Of a DNA stretch of 64,000 nt, positions 56,548-64,000 are shown piece after piece. The translations under genes were made by a program, and so were the position numbers. How positions within the stretch are numbered: position 1 is the stretch's first letter; each line of letters begins with the position of its first letter. The stretch spans positions 829,058,897-829,122,896 of the forward strand of contig NC_081411.1 in NCBI RefSeq assembly GCF_030272615.1, given 5' to 3'. This DNA comes from Cryptomeria japonica (lineage: Eukaryota > Streptophyta > Pinopsida > Cupressales > Cupressaceae). The notes below the pieces were generated by a model, which made no database searches, was not told the DNA's origin, and saw nothing but the letters and a program-made list of their open reading frames with translations.

Positions 56548-57677
56548 TGATGCAGAGCATCTATCACAAACCATAAAACCTTCATTCAAGAGTAGACTTT
56601 AAACTTGAATCAAGAGGCATATAAAAAGATAAAACATTCTTTTCAACTCCAAACCAATTTCAAAGGTTATATTACATCCCTACAAACCTTCATTCAAGAT
56701 TTTAGATCATAAAATTCACCATAACATGAGAGAACAAATTCTTTATTGCCATGGAATATCCTAGTTCAGGGTTTCATCCTTTAAAAACTGTTTTCACCAA
56801 AATAATCACAAAATATTAAATTCTTAATCAGATCAAGTAAGACAAAAATAAATGGAAAGAGGATTTAGAGACCTTTCCAACACATATATCCTTTTTTCAT
56901 TATGATCCCTCATGTGACCACACCAAATGTTGCAACCGGACTGCTACTGCCTTCACCAGTCTGCCTTTCACCATGAACTGTAACAAACAATCGTCAATAA
57001 CTTTTAAACTTGATTCTAAATACAATCTCTTCAGTTAGAATTTATATTACTAAGTTAAACAAGTTCTCTACAAATTTCAGCCTGATCCAATGGTTAAATC
57101 AAAAGTTATGAGCATTTTCCCAAAAACAGGTAACCCTTGGCAGGGTTTTGACAATTTTTGTAAAAACAAACATATCTTGCCAAATGCTACACAAAAATGC
57201 ATAAGAAAGGATTCATCTGAAATATATTTCATTAATCTATCATTAAATAACATCTACATCTAAAAATTACACCAATGTGATCCTCCATGGATCCGTGACA
57301 GTCACATATTTCTTAAAACCTCATGAAAGTTTGAGGGTTTGATGGATAATCTTTGTCAAATCCTCTCAAAACTGATCTACCCTCTTGATTTTGACCAAAC
57401 ATGGTTTTATAAACCATTTTCAACTCCTTTATAACTACTGTAACCACCTCATAACCAATGGATTTCATTCTTACACTTTTGTTGCACTTTTGGCAATGTT
57501 GCAACTTTGCAATTTTTACAATTTTTGCATTTTTGACATAAATGACTCTAATCCTTGCATATTATTATTCAATGGAATCAAATAACCTTAATACATTATG
57601 AATAACTCAAATAAAATTTCTCATATTGTGACTTTTGACCTCTTGGTATACTTGTGTGCTTAGGTGCCTCTGCACCA
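56548..57677 (-). repeat. D LTR-c
   Basis: 1130 bp. It is the 5' LTR in element sense and is followed by CAAGG. Confidence 0.9.
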
Positions 57678-58748
57678 CAAGGGCATGGTATGAATGGTTA
57701 CACTCTCATCTTGTCAAGATAAGATTTCAGAGAACAAGTGAGGACAACAATATCTACCTGAAATATGAGGGTGGTTAGATTCTAATATGTGAAGTATTTG
57801 TAGATGACATAATCTTTAGTGGAGATGATGATATGAGTCATGCATTTGCAGATGAGATGAAAAAGGAGTTTGAGATGTCTTTGATTAGAGAGAAAGTTTT
57901 TGATTGGTCTGCAAATTCAGCAAATGAAAGAGGGTATCTTCATTACCCAGTCCAAGTATATTAAAGAGGTATTGAAGACCTTTGGTATGGAGGAGAGAAA
58001 ATCGGTTTGAACGCGGATGGTGACTGGCTGCAAACTAGCTAAGGAGGATGATAAAACGTTGGTGGATGAGAAGGAGTACCGATCGATGATCGGTAAGCTA
58101 CACTATGTGGTGCACAACAGACCGGATATTGCTCATGCAGTGGTCATAGTGGCCCATTTTTAGAAGAGTCCAAGATAATCCCACTTGGTAGCGGTAAGAA
58201 GGATTATTAGATATCTGAAAGGGATAGTTGATTATGGATTGTGGTATCCATACAATGGTGACTTTGATCTCAAAGTATTTACTGATGCAAATTGGGCAGG
58301 TAATGTGGACGACTGGAAGAGCACAACCGATGGAGCATTCTTCCTTGGTGGAAGACTAGTCTCATGGAGGAGCAAGAAGCAAAGCTGTATTTCCCAGTCT
58401 ACAACTGAAGCAGAGTATGTGGCAACATTTATGAATTGCACTCAAGCAATCTAGATGAATCATGTACTGAATGGCTTCAAAGTGACTATATCTGAACCGG
58501 TGAGTATTTTCTATGATAATACTAGTGCAATAAATATTTCAAAAAATCCGGTATTGCATGCTAGGACCAAGCATATTGAGCTCAAGTATCATTTCTTGAG
58601 AGAAAAGGTTTAGAATAAAGAGGTTGTATTAGAACATGTTTCTAGTAAGGAGCAACTAGCAGACATATTCACTAAGCCCTTACCGAAGACAACATTTACC
58701 TATTTAAGAGGTGAATTAGGGTTTCTACCTCTGCATGAAGTCAATTAA
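57678..58748 (+). pseudogene. B3 pol, second part (RT end and RNase H)
   Basis: It resumes with AWYEWLHSHLVKIRF. The RT catalytic box reads FVDD (intact aspartates, unlike B2). A frameshift lies near 57890. RNase H residues are present: D in VFTDANWAGN, E in TTEAEYVA and D in IFYDNTSAINIS. The end EQLADIFTKPLPK and LHEVN is typical. Stops include 57778, 58161 (shared with B2), 58452 and 58610. It ends at TAA 58746. Confidence 0.88.
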
Positions 58749-59074
58749 AGTTGTATGCTCCACATTAGTCAGTACTACCATGTTAGATCTTACAGGGTTG
58801 ATGTGTTGATGGATGCTACTCCATAGAAGGAGTAGCATAATAGAGCTTGGAAGCTTGCGCCTCCACTTTGGCATTGCTGTCAAAGGGGGAGAAGATATCT
58901 GATGATGAATATATATGGGGAGAAGATATATGACAGAGTGCACACTGACCAGTCCAGGTAGTGGTGATCTTTCAAGTTGAACCAGTATATGTCAACTGAT
59001 ATATGTTATTGAGCATGGTGCAGATACTGAGAAATGATACACTGAGTATTGTCATTAATGCCAAAGGGGGAGAT
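58749..59074 (+). other. B3 3' UTR and polypurine tract
   Basis: Same layout as 49724-49983, with purine tracts near 58817, 58881 and 58914. The PPT AAAGGGGGAGAT lies at 59063-59074. Confidence 0.8.
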
Positions 59075-60442
59075 TGTTGGCATATGATGAAATGATGATA
59101 ATGTATGTTGTCATTGATTTCAATAAGTGCTCAAGTAGGTGAACCGGTATGCACCGGTGTGAAGATTGGAAGTGGTTATGGTCAACCGAGATGGAGTGGA
59201 CCGGTGTCAAGGTTCACTAAGTATGACTACCGGTTGGTAGTCTTAGATCAGCTCTAAGGGTTTCTGATTTGGCTTGTGCGGTGCAACCGATGATGCTTTG
59301 TGATGAGTTAGTTAAGAAAAAGGATAAAGCTCTAGATGCCATGTCAGCTATGTGCACGTGAAGGATTTCTTCGAGGATCTTACACATGAAGATTGAATGC
59401 ATTGAATGTCTACCTCGGGAATGTGCATTTTTCTTAGAGGTATGAGAAAAGCACGTGATGGGTTACTATTTTCAGATGCGGTGAAGATTGGACGATGCAG
59501 AATGACTTGAGATCTATTTTAGATCGTTTCATTCTATGTAATGTATTTAATGGCTAGGATTGGACCTCTTGTAACTGTAAACCTAAAATGTTAAGGGTTT
59601 AGGGATTATGCTACTGACCTAATTGTTGTCTATAAGGTCGATGAGTTTTGTTATTGTAGAGGTTGGAAAAAGTTGTGTTTTGTATCCGCGTGAGGAATCT
59701 GCAGAATGTGATTGCAATAGAGAGGAACTAAAAAGGGTCTGCCTTAGCAAGAAGTGTTGTTATCAGATCAGAGTTTTACCTATTGTCTTCTAACCATTTC
59801 AATAGAAGGTAAATCCCTTGACTGGGTAGCTTTAACATGATTTGTTGTAAATCCTCTAACCAGGTGGCTCAAGTTCATTGAGTTATTTAAATCCTCTAGC
59901 GAGGTAACTCTTAATGGGGTTTCAACCTTTAACAGGGTATATATCCATCCCTTAACCAGGTGATCCCTAATAGGACCGGCAAAAAAACCTCATTGTAAAG
60001 TATTTAACCAGACTAGGCTCCTAACAAAGTGGACTTCAAAAGAGTTCACAAACAAGCTTGTGGGTATTCATCCCCATCATGGTTTTTCCCATTTGGGTTT
60101 CCACATGAAAAATCTGTGTGTTATGAGCTGTGAGTTTTTCATGTGATGATTGTGTGATTCTGATTAAGTTAGATATGCATGTAGTGTTAAATGGTTGTGG
60201 TATTATTGATAAAACTCATGCATGATTATATCAGTGAAGTAGTCATCAAGATTTGAGATCTGTTGAATGCTATTTGAAATATTTTTGTTTAACCAGTATT
60301 GCTATGGTTAAGTTTAGTGGTGAAGAAAACCGGTTACCTGTGTTTTGATATGACAATGTGTTGAAGCAAGTTTTTGTGTGTATTGATTCACCCCCCCCTC
60401 CTAGTACCAGTTAGGATCTTAGTAGTTCATCATTATTCATCA
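59075..60442 (+). repeat. B LTR4
   Basis: 1368 bp, TGTTGGCATATGATG to ATTATTCATCA, closest to LTR1. It ends at the E LTR. Confidence 0.9.
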
Positions 60443-60443
60443 A

Positions 60444-60929
60444 CTACTTGTAACTTAATAATAGTTCTAATCTTATCAATCCATGGTGATGTTATTGGAT
60501 TCTTTGATTCCTTTCCTTTATATCTCAATGTGAGGGATAGGTCACACCTCTTCATCATGCATTCCCTTTGGCAAGAGACACATCCTTTCACCATTAGCAC
60601 CTTTTGAAAGAGTGCAACTCTTCATTATTTCTGACCTTTGAAAGGGACATAACCTTTCATAATTAGATCTGCACTTCTTATTTAAATGAGATATGCACTT
60701 CTCATTTTTAAAATCCCCCCCCTTCAAATGAGTTTCTCTTCTCCCTTTTATATCTCACGTTAGAGGAAGTCACAACTTATCATTTCATGCCTTTTGACCT
60801 TTCATTAAATTTAATCAAATTTTAATTATATTCTTTTATATTTTAATTTTAATTTTAATATTTATTCTTTTATATTTTAATTTTATTATTATTTATTATT
60901 AAATTATATTTCAAAGTAGGGACATTACA
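60444..60929 (-). repeat. Element E 5' LTR, second part
   Basis: It continues from 34636 (TTGTAACTTAATA...) and ends GGGACATTACA, followed by target copy CAAAT. Confidence 0.85.
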
Positions 60930-60934
60930 CAAAT

Positions 60935-61147
60935 AGACAAATGTATCTGTAGGCAAAGGCTTAGTGAAAATATCAGTAATTTGTTCCTTTGTAGACACAT
61001 ATTCTAGATTCACTTCCTCTTCACTAATTTTTTTTATCTCAAGTAATGATATTTGGTTGACACATGTTTAGTTTTTGAATGTTGCACCAGATTTTTTGAC
61101 ATGTTAATAGCACTAGAATTATCACAATATATGATAGTATGTTTTTC
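60935..61147 (-). pseudogene. Element F RNase H remnant
   Basis: On the minus strand it encodes TIIYCDNSSAINMSKN, SKTKHVSTKYHYLR and, after decay, the EQI-DIFTKPLPTDTF region. A stop follows YHYLR, with at least one shift. It continues at 32753. Upstream of 61147 the rest of F (gag to RT) is deleted, down to a primer-site remnant next to LTR G. Confidence 0.8.
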
Positions 61148-61163
61148 ATAGATAACTCTGATT

Positions 61164-62119
61164 GTTCAAATCAGGGATCACTGAGAGTGGGGGTGAATCA
61201 GTGATCTACCGGTACACAAATCTTCTTCTTTATTCTTAAACCACTAGAAGCATAAAGATGAAATTGAAATGCATAAACAAAAATTAATCATCCTCAAGAT
61301 CATAACACCAAGAGTTTTATGTGAAAACCTGAATGAGAAAAACCATGGTGGGATTTGAACCCACAATATTATTCCACTATGGCCAGTAGTAAAACAATAT
61401 TACAAATGAGAATGCACATGCATTCAGGAACACTGCCTAGAGATCACTGCTCAAATACAATAAGGGCTACAACCTCAAAAGGCTCATTGCCTTACAAAAC
61501 ATATACAAAGACTAATTACAATGAATAAACTCTAAAATAGCATCAGCCTATGCTTGGATGAGTTCCAATTAAGTAAAGATGATCCGTTGTCTTCAAATTG
61601 CCTTTTTGAACTGCTCTGCTCTGTTATGCTCACTAGATTCGCAAGGATCAAAAGTGCACAAGTGAAACTGCACTCAATTGACACAAAATAGATCGCATCA
61701 CCTACTACTGACCAAAACCTATTATTTGAACTGATCTTATATATCCGTACACACAAAAAACAATCTTTTACAAGTCGGCTTCCAAATATACGAGAATATG
61801 TAATGTGTCGTTGCAAGTTAGCTTGAATCCAAATCAAAACTTAGTACCAGATCTAAAATATATGAACACTTACTTAGTATAGGTCCTACATAACTTCTAA
61901 ACACATTTATCAACCACCGAAATCACCAGAATTCTTTCAGACAAAAACAACTCTGACCAATCCTGAAATACCGGTTAACTGGGTACCAGTTAACACTTGC
62001 TTCCGGTTAAGAAGAATTATGGCTACAAGATAAAATATCCATGAAGAATTGCCATCAATGACAACCCTAAATCAATAATCAAGCTTCAGAATATGCCCAA
62101 TGAGTGTCATTTGCCAACA
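61164..62119 (-). repeat. LTR G (minus strand, shared)
   Basis: On the plus strand it runs from TGTTCAAATCAGGG to TTGCCAACA. On its left is a partial primer site (ATCAGAGTT in minus sense), on its right a PPT. It therefore faces internal sequence on both sides, like B LTR3. It is only distantly similar to the F 3' LTR. Confidence 0.75.
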
Positions 62120-62133
62120 ATCTCCCCCTTTGG
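62120..62133 (-). promoter_or_regulatory. Polypurine tract of element G
   Basis: On the minus strand CCAAAGGGGGAGAT precedes LTR G. TTGCCATCAATG lies just upstream, with its complement inside the LTR. Confidence 0.85.
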
Positions 62134-62250
62134 CATTGATGGCAACACTCATGAAAAATGTCTAAGTGTTGAAAACTGTACATCGGATCAAAATTCTAAG
62201 GCTCCCCTTTAGACAAAAACCCCAAAAACTATTGGCATTATACACTCTTA
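62134..62250 (-). other. Element G 3' UTR remnant
   Basis: A noncoding stretch with one more purine tract on the minus strand (TAAAGGGGAGCC near 62205). It is cut off by LTR H. Confidence 0.55.
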
Positions 62251-62975
62251 TGAGAATAGTTGATGTTGTCATTGATGGCAACCAACTGGCAACCAACTGG
62301 CAACCAACTCATATTCATCTGGTAAGCCACCAACAATTACCCGCACTAGCATTAGACATCTACATATACCGGCACACACTTTACCAGCAACGACAACAAT
62401 GCATATCGGCACCCCAACCGAGAGGGAATACACTTTTGTTTATTGTATTTAAATGTAATTATCTTTTGTAAAAGTTGACATGGCATATTGTAAAAGACTC
62501 ATATATATCTATGAGATCTTATAGGTCATTGAGTATGTATGGAAGTATTAAAACTGTGTGTAAGGTAATATAGTTGATAGCGAAGGTTTTGGTAATGGAA
62601 TGAGCTTAAATCGGTACTGAAGTTAGCATAGTTGATGCTGATTTGAAGTAGTACATTGTTCTCTAGGCAGTTGGCCTTCCTGCATGTGCAGGCCCCTCAT
62701 TGTAAGCAATATTTATTCATTGACTAGTGAGTGAATATTGTGGGTCATAAATCCCACCAAGGTTTTTCCCACATCGGGTTTCCTCGTTAAATATCTTGTG
62801 TTATGGTGTGTTCTCTATGACATCTTTGTTATTCTTATTTGATGCATTAATTCTTATTTACCGGTACACTATTTTGGGATGCAAAGTTCTTAATAAGTTT
62901 AAATATTCTGCTAACCAGTTAGATATTGATTCACCCCCCCTCTCAGTATCTTTGGGACTGTCAATAATCCTAACA
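62251..62975 (+). repeat. Element H 5' LTR
   Basis: The left border is uncertain (62251 or 62261). It contains TTGTCATTGATGGCAACC, three perfect copies of an 11-base unit GGCAACCAACT (62277-62309), the AAGGTTTTTCCCACATCGGG core and the end ATCCTAACA. Confidence 0.75.
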
Positions 62976-62977
62976 AT

Positions 62978-62989
62978 TGGTATCAAAGC
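62978..62989 (+). promoter_or_regulatory. Element H primer-binding site
   Basis: TGGTATCAAAGC, the same variant as in element C. Confidence 0.85.
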
Positions 62990-63046
62990 CCGGTCCTCTA
63001 TTTTCAAAAGCCTAACAGCTTGAGGAAGATTCTAACACCGGTACAG

Positions 63047-64000
63047 ATGGAGAAATTAAGAAAACAATTGGAAGGAGCTCTTGTAGATTATGATGCAGAG
63101 AAGTTGAAGAATATCAAACTTGAAGATGATTTGAGGACTACATAGAAATTCTTTCAAGGACTTCAAGAAAATCTTACTATAGCTTGAAATAAAAGAAAAG
63201 AACTTCATGAGAAGATGCAATAATGAAGAAAAGGAAACTCTTAATGAACTTGTGAACAAGTTGAGACAAGAAAATAGTACTATAAAGAATGAAATGCAAG
63301 ATATGACTATGAGGTTTTGTAAAGAAACTGATGACATAAAGAAGAGTGAAGATGACTTGACTAGGAAACTCAATGATGCTGGAAATGAAAATTTAAGACT
63401 CAGTCCTGAAAATGATATGTGGAAGATAGATCTGATTCACATGCAACATGATAAAGCTGAACTTATGAGACAAAAGGGAATTTTGGAAAATGAGTTGGCT
63501 ACTGCAAATCAACACAAAGAGAAATTCAAGAAAAGTCCAGAGGAACTTGATGATATGCTGAAAAGTCAGAAACCAAATGGAGATACTAATGGACTTGGAT
63601 TTGAAGTTGGAGAAAGTTCCGGTATTGCAAACAATCATGATCACAGTAAACCGGTAAGACAACCTAATGCTTACAAGTTTAATGGCAAATTTTTCAATTG
63701 CAAAAAATATGGTCATAAAGAAAATCAATGTAGATTTAGAAACAATCAGAACATTAATGCACCCACCGGTCAATGTTCCAAATGCAACAAAGTTGGTCAT
63801 AATTTAGAAAACTGCAGAATGAATGTGAAATGTTGTGTTTGTGGAAGATATGGACAATTATCTAATCAATGTAGAACACAATTCGACATAGGATATGGAA
63901 AAGCTATTCAGAGGAATAATGTGACTTGTTATTCTTGTAACAAGATTGGACATATTGCAAAATTCTATAGAAGTAAGATTTCATCGACAAATAATAAAGG
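63047..64000 (+). pseudogene. Element H gag-like ORF: coiled coil plus zinc knuckles, runs off window
   Basis: ATG 63047 (MEKLRKQLEGALVDYDAEKL) is the first start after the primer site. Its frame is cut by TAG 63142 and TGA 63187 (approximate). The next frame is open from ATG 63207 to the window end. A long coiled coil is followed from 63690 by knuckles: FNCKKYGHKENQC (first C lost), CSKCNKVGHNLENC (intact), CCVCGRYGQLSNQC (H to Q) and CYSCNKIGHIAKFY (last C lost). The design equals that of element C, again without a classical gag core. Confidence 0.75.

Larger units (their letters stand above)
53292..57677 (-). mobile_element. Element D: noncoding triple-LTR element
   Basis: Three LTR copies (53292-54432, 54935-56053, 56548-57677) enclose two internal regions of about 500 bp. 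Target duplications CAAGG lie at 53287-53291 and 57678-57682. LTR ends are TGATGCAGAG / CTCTGCACCA on the plus strand. The complement of the primer site TGGTATCAGAG occurs left of both the second and third LTR, so the orientation is minus. There is no coding capacity. It resembles a TRIM-like element in a tandem, shared-LTR form, with LTRs longer than usual for TRIMs. It was inserted as one unit or expanded afterwards. Confidence 0.9.
34637..60443 (+). mobile_element. Composite B: four related SIRE-type LTRs with three internal units
   Basis: Order: LTR1 (34637-34664 plus 42714-44125), primer site, gag fragment; LTR2 (5'-truncated, 44447-45551), primer site, full gag-pol B2 (45623-49723), PPT; LTR3 (49984-51422), primer-site remnant, pol B3 (51448-58748, interrupted by D), PPT; LTR4 (59075-60442). 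LTR1 and LTR4 form one subtype, LTR2 and LTR3 another. LTR3 has a PPT on its left and a primer site on its right, so it serves two units. The whole sits in the 5' LTR of E; the flanks there (TTGCT and CTACT) may be a decayed duplication. Confidence 0.8.
32754..60929 (-). mobile_element. Element E: miniature-type LTR element, interrupted
   Basis: LTRs start TGTAATGTCCCCTA and end TAGGGACATTACA on the plus strand. Target duplications CAAAT lie at 32749-32753 and 60930-60934. In minus-strand sense the 5' LTR is the right one, and a primer site lies at 34041-34053. Only 250 bp separate the LTRs (33806-34055), without coding capacity. The 5' LTR is opened by the 25.8-kb composite B. The layout is that of a terminal-repeat element in miniature, with unusually long LTRs, or of a deletion derivative of a gypsy element. 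Confidence 0.85.

Noticed and set aside
61349-61364. Possible tRNA T-arm or Pol III B box (GGTTCAAATCC on the minus strand)
   Set aside because: No A box, acceptor stem or anticodon arm nearby. It lies in the conserved GTGGG...CCCAC core of a copia LTR.

Overview
The window is nuclear DNA of a large-genome seed plant. Everything recognisable is LTR retrotransposon, with one LINE-like scrap. I found no host gene, tRNA, rRNA or CRISPR array. The plant assignment rests on Ty1/copia elements of the SIRE/Maximus type (polypurine tract AAAGGGGGAGAT, initiator-Met tRNA primer site TGGTATCAGAGC), a Ty3/gypsy element of the Tat type with a second, archaeal-like RNase H, and a plant mobile domain gene. 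A gymnosperm is possible but not shown.

Left block (1-28745). Copia element A (5' LTR cut by the window edge, 3' LTR 26269-28745) kept only gag. It is split by Tat element T (2661-23828, minus strand, 799-bp LTRs, target duplication GTAGC). T carries gag-protease-RT-RNase H-archaeal RNase H-integrase in one reading frame broken by five stops and one frameshift. On the opposite strand, between integrase and the 3' LTR, it carries an intron-containing plant mobile domain gene (3804-6569). T is itself interrupted by N (7469-12657), a young non-autonomous copia element encoding gag and a protease fragment (target duplication AAATC).

Middle (28746-32753). There is a degenerate LTR, a 203-bp insert with a 19-bp target duplication (LINE/SINE type), degenerate short repeats, and the 3' end of a minus-strand copia element F.

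Right block (32754-60929). Inside F sits E, a minus-strand element with ~1.05-kb LTRs and only 250 bp between them (target duplication CAAAT). Its 5' LTR was opened by B, a composite of four related SIRE-type LTRs and three partial or complete gag-pol units (34637-60443). B was in turn entered by C (34665-42708, AATGT), a non-autonomous element with an unusual multi-zinc-knuckle gag and a large unknown second ORF, and by D (53292-57677, CAAGG), a noncoding triple-LTR array.

Far right (60930-64000). The window ends with the rest of F, an LTR (G) with a PPT on one side and a PBS remnant on the other, and the 5' LTR and gag of plus-strand element H, which runs off the window.

Nothing here looks fully autonomous. 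T and B2 have complete domain sets but many stops. N, A, C, D and E lack pol and would need enzymes from elsewhere. The points most worth following are the antisense spliced gene in T with its shared leader/intron repeat motif, the unknown ORF of C, the recurrent multi-LTR arrays, and the CAG/CTG-context stop codons.
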